Part shown: piece after piece, positions 1 to 8,656 of the stretch
How the letters are laid out: the number at the start of each line of letters is the position of its first letter
How positions within the stretch are numbered: the stretch's first letter is position 1
Source of the DNA: DT-110 sp030148525
GTDB lineage: Bacteria > Bacteroidota > Bacteroidia > Chitinophagales > Saprospiraceae
Reading direction: 5' to 3'
Assembly: GCA_965227445.1 (NCBI GenBank)
Contig: OZ245751.1
Coordinates: 930,001 to 994,000, forward strand
Length of the DNA stretch: 64,000 nucleotides
Translations under genes and position numbers: made by a program
The notes under the pieces: generated by a model
What the model saw: only the letters and a program-made list of their open reading frames with translations
The model's database searches: none
What the model was told of the DNA's origin: nothing

Positions 1-1
1 T

Positions 2-982
2 AACTTGCTGGCGGTCAATGCCGACGTGGTATTGTTTAGCCGCACCCAGGAAGTTGTTGACCGGGTTAATACGGAGCACCGAAATTTCGGAGTGGACTTA
101 TCCTCCCGTATTCGTGCCACGTCCGACATCGAAGACCTGACCGGACATTGTTCACTGATCTATCCGATAGTACCCTCCGATAATTTCCGTTTGATGATGC
201 AGACCCTGGGGCCTCATTTGCGTCCTTCGCACATCCTGATTCACGGCACGAAGGGTTTCGATGTGCACGGTATTGACGAGGACGATTTAGACGGAAAAAA
301 ACTACTTCCCAGGCACGTGAGCACCATGAGTCAGGTTATTGCTCAGGAAAGTGTGGTGCGGCGTATCGGCTGTTTGTCCGGGCCAAATCTGGCCAGCGAG
401 ATCATGGAAGGGCAGCCTACCGCAACGGTTATCGGAAGTCGCTTCGATGAAGTCATCAGCCTGGGTAAGCGCAGTTTGCAAAGTGATGCTTTCCACGTAT
501 TCGGTACGCCCGATATCATTGGTGCCGAACTCGCCGGAGCACTGAAGAACATCATTGCCATCGGTTCTGGAATACTGATGGGCCGCGGATTAGGTAAGAA
601 CATTCAAGCGATGCTTATCACTCGGGGATTAAGCGAAATGGTCTACTTCGGTAATGCCTTTGGTGCCGAGAATACAGCTTTTTTTGGGACCGCCGGCATC
701 GGAGACCTGGTAGCTACCGCCACTAGTAAGAATAGCCGGAACTTCACCTTCGGTTTCCGGCTTGGTAAAGGGGAGGATATGGAATCCATCCAGGCCACCA
801 TGCCCGAATTGGCCGAAGGTGTCCGCACCCTCAATATTACGCGCAGCCTGGCCAACCATTACCGCCTTAAATTACCTATCACCCGCATGCTCTATCGCGT
901 AGTCTTCGAGGAATTCGATATCGATGAGGCTATCCGCTACCTGATCAATTATCCGTACGATGTGGATGTGGATTTTCTGTAA
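2..982 (+). CDS. gpsA: Glycerol-3-phosphate dehydrogenase [NAD(P)+], 5' partial
   Basis: C-terminal ~326 codons of the cytosolic enzyme that reduces dihydroxyacetone phosphate to sn-glycerol-3-phosphate for phospholipid synthesis. The reading frame is open to the window edge, so the start and the GxGxxG nucleotide-binding loop lie outside; a TTG at position 5 is not a believable start. Family signatures seen in the visible part are HGTKGF (about residues 80-85), SGPNLASEI (125-133), the AGALKNIIAIGSGI segment carrying the conserved lysine, GTAGIGDLVATATS and PELAEGVRTL. The order and spacing match GpsA. Nothing unusual apart from the truncation by the window. Confidence 0.93.
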   Translation, partial: NLLAVNADVVLFSRTQEVVDRVNTEHRNFGVDLSSRIRATSDIEDLTGHCSLIYPIVPSDNFRLMMQTLGPHLRPSHILIHGTKGFDVHGIDEDDLDGKKLLPRHVSTMSQVIAQESVVRRIGCLSGPNLASEIMEGQPTATVIGSRFDEVISLGKRSLQSDAFHVFGTPDIIGAELAGALKNIIAIGSGILMGRGLGKNIQAMLITRGLSEMVYFGNAFGAENTAFFGTAGIGDLVATATSKNSRNFTFGFRLGKGEDMESIQATMPELAEGVRTLNITRSLANHYRLKLPITRMLYRVVFEEFDIDEAIRYLINYPYDVDVDFL

Positions 983-994
983 GCAATGCTGAAT

Positions 995-1045
995 GTTGAG
1001 TGATGAATGCTCAATGGCAAAACCATTCAGCATTGAGCATTCAAC
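995..1045. repeat. Imperfect inverted repeat after gpsA
   Basis: Arms at 995-1017 and 1023-1045 are imperfect reverse complements built from the words AATGCTCAATG and GTTGAATG. The repeat could fold as a hairpin after the gpsA stop, but there is no U-run, so terminator function is uncertain. It resembles low-complexity intergenic words rather than a mobile element. Confidence 0.5.
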
Positions 1046-1117
1046 ATTCCAAGTTGAGCACAACGTTTTTCGCTCCCCAGCGTTCTATAATCAAGCAGAT
1101 ACCCACAAAAACCAAAC

Positions 1118-2119
1118 ATGCCCTGGAGTTTACTTTTTCTTACGCTAACCATACCCTTCGCTATCCAATCCGTGGAAGGGCTACCGGCAGGTCCCGCTCA
1201 GCCGGTGGAAGGGCCCGGTAGTACCGTATATGTCCACGACAGTGTGCGCATGCTCGACTACGCCGAGGAGCCCCACGGTTACTGGCTCTTCGAGCCGGAA
1301 AGTCCTCGTCCTGATTCGGCGCCGGTAGTCATTTTTACGCACGGTTACGGTGCCATCAATCCCATGGTGTACGGTGGATGGATTCGCCATATTGTCCGCA
1401 AAGGAAATATTGTGGTATTTCCGCGCTACCAGAAAAATATGTGGCAGCCCTGGCCGCAGCGATTTGATAATAATATCACCCGCGGTATTCAACACGCCCG
1501 GGTGGAACTACAACAGCCCGGCCACGTAAGCCCCGATTGGTCGCAACTCATCATGGTCGGCCATTCTTACGGGGCCGCAATGACCGCCTATTTCGCTTCG
1601 GAATACGAAAAATACCAATTGCCCAAACCCAGGGGCGTTATGCTCTGTGCACCCGGTACAGGTCCAGCCCGTGCCGGCCGATTGAAGGATTACAGCTCAA
1701 TTCCCGATGATATCGCCATTCTGCTGATCAATAATGCCGAAGACCAGGTGGTGGGTGATCGATTCCAGCATCGCATCTTCTCCACGGCCACCCCAACTGC
1801 TCAGCGAAACATGCTGCGACAAATTCCCGATGAACACGGTGCACCGGCTATCGGCGCGCATCACAATGAATGTTACAGCCTCGATGCGGCCTTTGATACG
1901 GGATTGAGAAACCCGACTGTGGTGCGGTCCTTTCGGGTTGGACAAACCGATGCCCTTGATTACTATGGGTACTGGAAACTATTCGATGCTATGAGCGATT
2001 GCCTGCGTGCGGGAATCAACTGCGGCGTAGCCTTCGGGCATACCGAAAAGCAGCTGAGCCTGGGGCAGTGGAGTGACGGAACCGCTGTACAACCTTTTGT
2101 TCCCGTGGTCCTGGAATAA
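1118..2119 (+). CDS. Secreted alpha/beta hydrolase
   Basis: A 333-residue serine hydrolase of the alpha/beta fold with a hydrophobic N-terminus (residues 1-20) that looks like a Sec signal peptide, so it probably acts in the periplasm or outside. The nucleophile elbow GHSYG is at 148-152 (Ser150), preceded by the oxyanion-type THGYG at 74-78. Asp209 in NNAEDQVV and a histidine in the C-terminal third (GAHHNE or GHTEKQ) could complete the triad. The substrate cannot be told; chlorophyllase/lipase-like esterases share this plan. It stands between gpsA and a cytochrome gene, with 78 nt before the latter. Confidence 0.75.
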   Translation: MPWSLLFLTLTIPFAIQSVEGLPAGPAQPVEGPGSTVYVHDSVRMLDYAEEPHGYWLFEPESPRPDSAPVVIFTHGYGAINPMVYGGWIRHIVRKGNIVVFPRYQKNMWQPWPQRFDNNITRGIQHARVELQQPGHVSPDWSQLIMVGHSYGAAMTAYFASEYEKYQLPKPRGVMLCAPGTGPARAGRLKDYSSIPDDIAILLINNAEDQVVGDRFQHRIFSTATPTAQRNMLRQIPDEHGAPAIGAHHNECYSLDAAFDTGLRNPTVVRSFRVGQTDALDYYGYWKLFDAMSDCLRAGINCGVAFGHTEKQLSLGQWSDGTAVQPFVPVVLE

Positions 2120-2197
2120 CCACTTTTCCGCTTTCTTACTACTTCTTCCAAACCAACCTTCCCGATTCTTGTTACCTGATCAATGACACATGTAACC

Positions 2198-3595
2198 ATG
2201 AAACGCATCCTGTTTTTTTGGGGGCTCACCATGCTGCTGTGGGCTTGTAATGCGTACCGTGATTTGCCCCAACCCGATCGCAGTGCTTCCTGGAAAACGA
2301 AAAAGATCCCCGCCACTGAACAAGTGGCGAGTGGCGATGCGGAAGCGGGATTCGACTACCTGAAGAATGGCGACTATATAGGAACCGGAGTGCCTCTGGA
2401 GCTCATGGAAAAACGCATGGGTACATACGAGGATAAGGTTCTAAACCGCGAGGGAGCAAATGCATCCTTACCATACGCGGTTACGGCTTTTGAAGCTGCC
2501 AATGGGGTAGAGGTAGCCAATGGGAACTGCTTTGCCTGCCATGCCGGCAAACTCAACGGTGAGGTCGTTGTGGGTTTGGGCGACAGCTTTTCGGATTTTC
2601 AGCGCAACATGAAACCATTGGGAGCTGGTCTGAAACTGGTGATGAAGCTCAAGTACGGTAAAAGATCGCCCGAATGGGAGGCTTACGAACCGTTTAGTCG
2701 GTACTTTAAAGCGAGTGCACCACACATAAAAACCAATCAACCCGGCGCTAATCCCGCAGCGCATTTGGCGGAAGCCTGTGTAGCCTTTCGGGATCCCGAA
2801 ACCCTCACTTACACCGAGGATGCTAATTTCGAATTACCGGACTACGTCATCGGCTCCGATGTGCCACCACTGTGGAACGTAGCTAAAAAGAATGCCCTGT
2901 ATTATACGGCGGTGGGCCGCGGCGATTTCTCTAAATTGCTCTTCCAGGCATCGGTCTTGGGAATACCCGATAGTGCCGCCGCCCGTCAGGCGGTGATCAA
3001 CTTTCGCGACGTGGTTGCCTGGTTGAAATCCCTGGAGCCACCGGCCTATCCGGAAGCCATTGATCGGGAACTGGCGGCCACGGGAAAACCAGTCTTCGAA
3101 GAGCATTGCAGCGGTTGCCACGGCACCTATGGCCAACAAGAAAGCTATCCCAATAAGGTGGTCGCCCTCGACGTAGTCAAAACGGATCCCTATTACGCAA
3201 CCTACGCTATGCAGGCACCAATTGTCGACTGGTATAATCAAAGCTGGTTTGCTAATTCGGAGCCCAATTCCTGGCTTGAACCCGAACCCGGGTACGTAGC
3301 ACCACCCCTCGACGGCATCTGGGCTACGGCCCCCTACCTCCACAACGGCTCCGTGCCGACTCTGGAGGATCTGCTGAACAGCACCCAGCGGCCTTTGTAC
3401 TGGCAACGCTCCGGACGCAGTACGGATTATGACTATCGAAAAGTGGGATGGGAGTATGAGCCCAGGGATAACGGACGGGGAGACTGGACCTTCGATGCGA
3501 CCATTCCCGGTTATTATAATACGGGGCATACCTTTGGCGACAAACTCAGCACCGAAGAGCGTGCGGCCGTAATCGAGTACCTCAAAACCCTTTAA
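2198..3595 (+). CDS. Di-heme cytochrome c lipoprotein
   Basis: A 465-residue c-type cytochrome. The start at 2198 is preferred over an in-frame ATG at 2183 because MKRILFFWGLTMLLWAC then forms a lipoprotein signal peptide with the lipid-bearing Cys17. Two CxxCH heme-attachment motifs are visible: CFACH at 111-115 and CSGCH at 304-308, the second within a typical cytochrome c domain (GKPVFEEHC) followed by GIWATAPYLHNGSVPTLEDLL, a sequence common in di-heme peroxidase-like and dehydrogenase-associated cytochromes. It is likely exported and anchored in a membrane as an electron carrier; the redox partner is unknown. The next gene begins 33 nt downstream. Confidence 0.82.
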   Translation: MKRILFFWGLTMLLWACNAYRDLPQPDRSASWKTKKIPATEQVASGDAEAGFDYLKNGDYIGTGVPLELMEKRMGTYEDKVLNREGANASLPYAVTAFEAANGVEVANGNCFACHAGKLNGEVVVGLGDSFSDFQRNMKPLGAGLKLVMKLKYGKRSPEWEAYEPFSRYFKASAPHIKTNQPGANPAAHLAEACVAFRDPETLTYTEDANFELPDYVIGSDVPPLWNVAKKNALYYTAVGRGDFSKLLFQASVLGIPDSAAARQAVINFRDVVAWLKSLEPPAYPEAIDRELAATGKPVFEEHCSGCHGTYGQQESYPNKVVALDVVKTDPYYATYAMQAPIVDWYNQSWFANSEPNSWLEPEPGYVAPPLDGIWATAPYLHNGSVPTLEDLLNSTQRPLYWQRSGRSTDYDYRKVGWEYEPRDNGRGDWTFDATIPGYYNTGHTFGDKLSTEERAAVIEYLKTL

Positions 3596-3628
3596 ACCCA
3601 AAAAACAGTATCTTGATATAAAAATGCG

Positions 3629-4219
3629 ATGAGATACTTTCTCCTCTTCTCAATATGCTTACTGAACGAGGGGCTCTGCGCTCAGACACTGGATACCATC
3701 ACCGAAAACCAGATTCGGACCAAGCTCGATACCTATTTTGTCGCTACTGATGCCAAGGACTGGGATGCCGTTTTGGACATGATCTATCCAAAACTCTTCG
3801 AACTGGCTCCCCGCGAGTCCGTCAGACAGCAATTCACGAGCCTGGAAGGTGGTGGGATGGATTTTAGTTTCTTCGATGTAGTCATCGGCGATATGACCAA
3901 CCCCGTTGATTTCGACGCGGAGCGCTTCATCTTACTCGACTACAGCCATAAAATGGGCATCACCCTGATCGATACCAGTATGCAGGCGGCTGCGACGACT
4001 ATGTTGTCGCTCTTTCAAGGACAGTACGGAGAAGATAAAGTCACTTACGACGAATCAAAAAACGCATTCACCATTCAGGTGGCTAAAAAAATGCTCGCCG
4101 TAAGTCCAATTGATTCCTCCGACTGGCGATTCGTCGATTACGATCCTAAAAATCCCTCCGTGTTAACCTTACTCATCCCCAAGGAGGTGCAAAAGAAGTT
4201 GCTTCCGGAGGGGAATTAG
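3629..4219 (+). CDS. Secreted protein of unknown function
   Basis: A 196-residue protein with a signal peptide ending near LCAQ (residue ~19). The early part (LDTYFVATDAKDWDAVLDMIYPKLFELAP) resembles the helical start of NTF2-like/SnoaL folds, and the rest is mixed alpha/beta, but I do not recognise a family. It follows the cytochrome gene closely in the same direction, so the two may share a transcript. Role unknown. Confidence 0.62.
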   Translation: MRYFLLFSICLLNEGLCAQTLDTITENQIRTKLDTYFVATDAKDWDAVLDMIYPKLFELAPRESVRQQFTSLEGGGMDFSFFDVVIGDMTNPVDFDAERFILLDYSHKMGITLIDTSMQAAATTMLSLFQGQYGEDKVTYDESKNAFTIQVAKKMLAVSPIDSSDWRFVDYDPKNPSVLTLLIPKEVQKKLLPEGN

Positions 4220-4654
4220 TGGTTTGCTCTTGGCTGGGGTGCTACTGCGTGGTTTTTCTTCTCTGCTCTTGGTTGCGTCGTGCGTGGAGCATAGAGCGTC
4301 GTGCGTTTTGGGTTTGCTCTTGGTTTGGTGTTTCTATTGCGAGGTTTGTTTTCTCTGCCCGTGGCTGCGTAGAGCGTGGAGCGTTGTGGGTAACCACTAA
4401 AGTGGTAGGGATTCAAACTGTCATCTCTTACCCCACCGCTAAAGCGGGTGGGCTGATATGCCTGACGCACCACGCTCCACGCTCCACGCCCGACGCGAAT
4501 AAGAGCAGAGAAGTAAACTTAAGTACAACCGAAAAAGGCCCGGAGCAAAACCATTGCCCGACGCTCCACGCCCGACGCTCCACGCGAATAAGAGCAGAGA
4601 AGTAAACTTAAGTACAACCGAAAAAGCCCAGAGCAAAACCTCCTTCCGACTTCC
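4220..4654. repeat. Intergenic repeat cluster (GTGGAGCGT words, direct and inverted copies)
   Basis: No supportable gene. The first part (about 4270-4390) holds words such as CGTGCGTGGAGC and GCGTAGAGCGTGGAGCG; the second part holds their reverse complements (CACGCTCCACGCCCGACGC). A ~58-bp direct repeat occurs at 4494-4552 and 4583-4640, both containing AAGAGCAGAGAAGTAAAC and AGTACAACCGAAAAA. In the middle are two small palindromes, ACCACTAAAGTGGT (4393-4406) and a CCCACCGCT/AGCGGGTGGG hairpin (4432-4452). The same GCTCCACGCCCGACG words recur at 63041-63078. Reading frames crossing the region only translate repeats. Confidence 0.8.
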
Positions 4655-6601
4655 CTAGGGTTGCACATCCAGCAAACACGGCGCTTCCATAGGGTCTATT
4701 ACCCGGCCGCGCAGGCGCTTGATAATGGCATTCAGCTTCTCCCGTGTAATGGCGTAGCTGCTCAATAGGTCGGTCAGCTCCTTGGGCGCCATACGGAGGT
4801 AGTCCTTACCCATTATGTCGGTAAAAGTGTTGGAAAGGTTGATCAGTTCCTGTTGATCCCGCTCCAGGGATTCCAGCATAAAGGGCGAAATCGTCATAGA
4901 ATCCTGATTCGTGCGGATCACTTCATCTAATCGGGTGTAGATGGCGTCGAAGCAGGAAAGGTTTTTATAATAGCGGGACGATATTTCGCGGTATTTCTGT
5001 TGGTTTTGCTCGTGGGTCCGATTGTCGATACGGGCAATTTCTTCACCTGCTTTTTCGGCACAGATCGTACACAGTGGGTAAGAACGGGTAGCCTTATCCA
5101 TGAGCCATTGTTTTTGCTGCTCAGGGCCCAGGTCATTGTCCACCTGGAATTCCCGCTTGAAAAGGGCATCCTCCATTTCGCGGAGCTTGCGTTGAGTACG
5201 CTGGTAACTTTGGAGGCTTTCAATTTCTTTGGGGAGTTTTCCCTGAATTTCCGTTTGCCGGGCGCGATCCCGGAAAAAGTCGAGTAATTCAATATCTGTA
5301 TAAATCTGGCGGGGCGTTTTCGCAGTTGCGATCTGGCTGTATGGTTGTTGGTTATTGACGAGGAAAGAAGCAATTTCCCGCCCGCGAACCAGCATGTCGG
5401 AATCAAACCAAAGGTCTACGTCGTTCTGTACATTAGAGTACAAACGAGTGTATTTGTCCTTTACAAAAGGCTCCTCGTTAGCCAGGGCGACCATTTGAGT
5501 GTTCTTTAGTTGTAGCAGATCGTAATACAGGTCAATAACCCGGGAGAGGGAATACCAGTCGGGGTATTTGGTGCTCAGGCTGGACTTGAATTCTTCGATC
5601 TGCTTTTGCAGTTCTACCGCAGTCTTAAGTGTTTCGAGAAACGCTTTTTCAGTTTCTTTTTTCTCCACATTGCGGATCTTCCGGAAATCTCTGGTCTTCT
5701 TTTCTATGTAGCCCTGATTATAGGCCAGCTCCGAATGGTCGGTATTGTATTCCGATTTGGTAGTGACCACCAGGATGAAAGGTGTCTGGTTATGAGTAAC
5801 CCGGTCCTTCACCTCGTCCACTGACGTATAGCCACCACTCCGGAAAAAACGCGAGCTGGGAGGTGTTTCAATATCCCAGTGAATGCGGTACAGTGCCGCC
5901 GACACAACACGCTCCTGATACAGAGCACTTAACTCCTTATTCAACAGACGAATGTAAAACTCACTGGTTATTCTTTCGGGGTCTTCTACATTTTCCATGG
6001 ATTTCAGGCCCTGATCAACCTGGGGAATGATTTGGGAGGTCAGCGCAGCGAATGAACCGGTGAGGGGTGCTTGCAACAGGTTAGTAGCCGTTTTGCCGAG
6101 GTCGATGGATATTTCGGCAGCCTTTTTCCAGAATTCATTACTGCTGTTGCCCTTGATCGCTTCAAATTTAACCTTGGCCACGATATCGCCGTCTTTGAGC
6201 ACCTCATCCGGGATATTCTCCAGGAAGCGGCCTCCGTACTCAATCAGGCGCTGATTGTTTTCGGGGCTCTTCACATCGTGTATCATGAAGGGGATGGTGA
6301 GGGTGTTCGCGGGATCCATCGGGTTCTTGATGCTCACTCCCAGGTACATGTATTGCGGGTAATCCCCTTTATTCAGGTCGAGTTCCTTGCGTTGGGACCG
6401 GGAAAGATCATCCCCTGAGAAAACGTCTTGCAGAGAATGGGGATTGAGTAGATAGACGTAGGCACTGTTGAGGTTGAAATCGGAAGAGGGCATATCTTCC
6501 GAGATCCAGGACTCGACCTCAGAGGCCATAATGCTGTGTTGGGCGGAGGCGCCAAGAAAGCTGCATAGCAAACAAAAGGAAGCTAGAATTCGTAGGTACA
6601 T
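4655..6601 (-). CDS. Large secreted protein of unknown function
   Basis: A 648-residue protein with a clear Sec signal peptide (cleavage after LGASA near residue 20). The rest is largely helical with charged, coiled-coil-like stretches (EKKETEKAFLETLKTAVELQKQIEEF and EIESLQSYQRTQRKLREMEDALF). A single CxxC (TICAEK, with another Cys nearby) lies about residue 520. No enzyme motif is recognisable. The ATG at 6599-6601 lies 13 nt after the stop of the small membrane-protein gene upstream, so both are probably one leftward operon. Confidence 0.72.
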   Translation of the reverse strand: MYLRILASFCLLCSFLGASAQHSIMASEVESWISEDMPSSDFNLNSAYVYLLNPHSLQDVFSGDDLSRSQRKELDLNKGDYPQYMYLGVSIKNPMDPANTLTIPFMIHDVKSPENNQRLIEYGGRFLENIPDEVLKDGDIVAKVKFEAIKGNSSNEFWKKAAEISIDLGKTATNLLQAPLTGSFAALTSQIIPQVDQGLKSMENVEDPERITSEFYIRLLNKELSALYQERVVSAALYRIHWDIETPPSSRFFRSGGYTSVDEVKDRVTHNQTPFILVVTTKSEYNTDHSELAYNQGYIEKKTRDFRKIRNVEKKETEKAFLETLKTAVELQKQIEEFKSSLSTKYPDWYSLSRVIDLYYDLLQLKNTQMVALANEEPFVKDKYTRLYSNVQNDVDLWFDSDMLVRGREIASFLVNNQQPYSQIATAKTPRQIYTDIELLDFFRDRARQTEIQGKLPKEIESLQSYQRTQRKLREMEDALFKREFQVDNDLGPEQQKQWLMDKATRSYPLCTICAEKAGEEIARIDNRTHEQNQQKYREISSRYYKNLSCFDAIYTRLDEVIRTNQDSMTISPFMLESLERDQQELINLSNTFTDIMGKDYLRMAPKELTDLLSSYAITREKLNAIIKRLRGRVIDPMEAPCLLDVQP

Positions 6602-6614
6602 GATTAGTACTCGT

Positions 6615-6836
6615 TTATGTTTTGTTCAGTAGTTTTACCGCGATCAATCGGATCAAAAGCAGCCAGGGAATTCCGTGCAATAAGACATCAAACCAGTCCA
6701 TGAAGCCCATCCCGTTCGCACCGCCCGCTATCCATTTCAGTTTTCCCCAAATATGGGGTTCGGGGCGGAAAGGGGCTAGTCCCAGGGTCAAACAGGCTAA
6801 TAGCACAAAAGGCCAACTGTTTAGGATCGATTTCAT
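6615..6836 (-). CDS. Small membrane protein (two TM segments)
   Basis: A 73-residue protein with two hydrophobic segments (about 7-22 and 50-68) separated by a conserved-looking loop RPEPHIWGKLKWIAGG. Small proteins of this type in Bacteroidota are often annotated as RND-transporter-associated or hypothetical; I assign no function. It is the first gene of a leftward pair with the large secreted protein. Confidence 0.65.
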   Translation of the reverse strand: MKSILNSWPFVLLACLTLGLAPFRPEPHIWGKLKWIAGGANGMGFMDWFDVLLHGIPWLLLIRLIAVKLLNKT

Positions 6837-7061
6837 GAACGAATGACTTTTTACCGGAATTGTGTGATTCGGTGGTTGTTCGGCATCGATTTTATGCCTT
6901 TCGGCAAAAAAAGATGCCTGATCCCCAGAGGTATGTAAATATAGGGAAAAGAATAATCTATTCCATGGAACAAAACCTGAATCCGGGGCTCAGGAAAACA
7001 GGGAGAAAAAAGAGCATTTGTGTAGCTTGAGTATGCCACCATCACCGCGTTCCGGCGGGCA

Positions 7062-7115
7062 GGTTGAGGTTCAGGATAAGGTTTTAGGTTGAGAATTCAG
7101 GTTGAGGTTGAGGTT
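7062..7115. repeat. Degenerate GGTTGAGG-type tandem words
   Basis: Repeated AGGTTGAGGTT/AGGTTTTAGGTTGAG units of the same family as the repeats at 8438 and 60855. The remainder of 6837-7131 shows no gene or clear regulatory site. Confidence 0.6.
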
Positions 7116-7131
7116 TCGCTTTCCGCTTCCA

Positions 7132-7341
7132 CTACCTTCGACAGCTTCCTGCGGCACAACCGAGCTGCCAATTGAATAGAGCCTGGGCCAATATGACCAA
7201 ACCGAGGATGAGAACCACCGTTTGCCCCGAAAAGAATAAGAAATCCCCCAGGCAAAAAAGCCCGAAACCAAGCTGCAAAAAGCGCAGGAGAGACCAGGAT
7301 TGAAAAACCGATGCTATGCTGCCAAATAAAATACGAGCCAT
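7132..7341 (-). CDS. Small membrane protein with terminal CAAGSC motif
   Basis: A 69-residue, very hydrophobic protein with two TM segments and a C-terminal GCAAGSC motif that could bind a metal or act in thiol chemistry. It resembles short DUF2892/YgaP-TM-like proteins that end in a Cys-rich tail. The start ATG is at 7339-7341. An overlapping frame that runs on into the repeat at 7062 was not chosen because its C-terminus is repeat translation. Confidence 0.55.
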   Translation of the reverse strand: MARILFGSIASVFQSWSLLRFLQLGFGLFCLGDFLFFSGQTVVLILGLVILAQALFNWQLGCAAGSCRR

Positions 7342-7473
7342 CCTTCTATAGTTTCTTAAGGCAAATGTAGCTATTTGGTACCGCGTAGTTAGTAATTGGT
7401 GTCACATACCGTGGATATGCTGCGCACGGCCTCTCCACTTTTCTTACTTTGGGACAACGCAAAAATTTAAAGC

Positions 7474-8445
7474 ATGTCCAGCAGCCCTATTATCGTCGTC
7501 CTTGACGGAGCGACCCTTAATCCCGGTGATTTGAGTTGGCAGCCTTTAGAAGAAATGGGCCAACTCACTGTCTACGATCGCACCCTACCGAAACACATCG
7601 TTGAAAGAGCAAAAGCTGCCAGTATATTACTCGTTAATAAGGTACAGATGACCCGCGAGATCATCGGGCAATTACCGAATCTTCGCTTTATCGCCATCAC
7701 GGCCACTGGCTTTAATAATGTAGACCTGGATGCCTGCCGTGACCACTCGGTGCGGGTCGTCAATGCCGTGGGCTACGGAAGCACCTCGGTGGCCCAGCAC
7801 GTCTTTGCCCTCTTGCTGGAACTCACCAACCGGGTGGGCTTGCATTCAGCCAGTGTGAAAGCGGGAGACTGGGCATCCCAACCCGATTTTTGCTACTGGA
7901 AATCGCCCATTGTCGAGTTAGCTGGCAAAACCATGGGTATATATGGCCTGGGAAGCATTGGCCAGGCCGTCGCCCGGTTAGCACTTGCCTTTGGTATGAA
8001 GGTGCTGGCAACGCACCGCCATCCCGGGCGGGACGCGATGGAAGGTGTGACCTTCGTCGATCTGGATACCCTGTTTGCTCAGAGTGATGTAGTTAGCCTG
8101 AATGTACCGCTAAGCGAAGAAAATGAAGGGATCGTAGATGCCGCCCGCCTCCAGTCCATGAAACCAACGTCCTACCTGATCAACACTGCCCGCGGCGGAC
8201 TCATTGTAGAAGCTGATTTGGCGGAAGCCTTACGGCAAAAAAACATTGCCGGAGCCGCCCTTGATGTACTCGGTCAGGAACCTCCTGCCTCCGATCATCC
8301 TTTCTACGAGCTGGAAAACTGCCTGATCACCCCCCACCAGGCCTGGGCCAGCCAGGAGTCGCGCCAGCGCCTGATGGATATGACGGTGGAACGCGTGGCG
8401 GAATTCGTGAATGGGAAGTTGGGTGCAACGTTAGAACAGGTTTGA
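7474..8445 (+). CDS. D-2-hydroxyacid dehydrogenase (hydroxypyruvate/glycerate dehydrogenase type)
   Basis: A 323-residue NAD(P)-dependent oxidoreductase of the D-2-hydroxyacid family, probably interconverting hydroxypyruvate or glyoxylate and D-glycerate or glycolate in the cytosol. The dinucleotide loop GLGSIG is at 158-163. The catalytic set is Arg240 (NTARGG), Glu269 (GQEPP) and His288 (TPHQAW), with the usual TGFNNVD substrate-domain motif at 78-84. The last residues (EQV-stop) coincide with the start of the GGTTTGAGG repeat, so the repeat has grown up to or into the gene end. Exact substrate is not decidable. Confidence 0.88.
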   Translation: MSSSPIIVVLDGATLNPGDLSWQPLEEMGQLTVYDRTLPKHIVERAKAASILLVNKVQMTREIIGQLPNLRFIAITATGFNNVDLDACRDHSVRVVNAVGYGSTSVAQHVFALLLELTNRVGLHSASVKAGDWASQPDFCYWKSPIVELAGKTMGIYGLGSIGQAVARLALAFGMKVLATHRHPGRDAMEGVTFVDLDTLFAQSDVVSLNVPLSEENEGIVDAARLQSMKPTSYLINTARGGLIVEADLAEALRQKNIAGAALDVLGQEPPASDHPFYELENCLITPHQAWASQESRQRLMDMTVERVAEFVNGKLGATLEQV

Positions 8446-8545
8446 GGTATGAGGTTTGGGGTTTGAGGTAAGGTAATTATAAGGTTTGAGGTGTGAGGTA
8501 TGGGGTTTGAGGTAAGGTTATAGGTTATTAACAGGTTTGAGGTAG
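8438..8545. repeat. Degenerate GGTTTGAGG tandem repeat
   Basis: At least eight GGTTTGAGG / GGTATGAGG / GGTTTGGGG units separated by AAGGTAATTATAA-like spacers. The array starts inside the last codons of the upstream gene. The same family is present at 7062 and 60855. Confidence 0.8.
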
Positions 8546-8560
8546 TTGCAAGTTAAAAAA

Positions 8561-8596
8561 AGCCGGCCCTTCCCGAAGGAAAAGCCGGCTTATCTT
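8561..8596. terminator. Bidirectional intrinsic terminator
   Basis: Stem AGCCGGC (8561-8567) with GCCGGCT (8584-8590) and an inner CCTT/AAGG pairing. A-run before and T-rich stretch after make it usable from both sides, which suits the convergent dehydrogenase (+) and kbp (-) genes. Confidence 0.85.
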
Positions 8597-8656
8597 TTAT
8601 CTGACAAGGATAGCTTGCTATCCTGATCTAATATCTAAAAGACCGTCAGGTCGATC

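Noticed and set aside
2834..3601. 255-codon minus-strand frame
   Set aside because: Complementary to the cytochrome gene, whose frame has heme motifs and a signal peptide.
4219..4605. 128-codon and 85-codon frames between 4216 and 4605
   Set aside because: They only translate the GTGGAGCGT word repeats in both directions.
6851..7045. 64-codon minus-strand frame
   Set aside because: No protein-like features, no start context and no neighbours that support it.
8438..8545. CRISPR array
   Set aside because: Units are short, degenerate and lack unique spacers of regular length; no cas genes.
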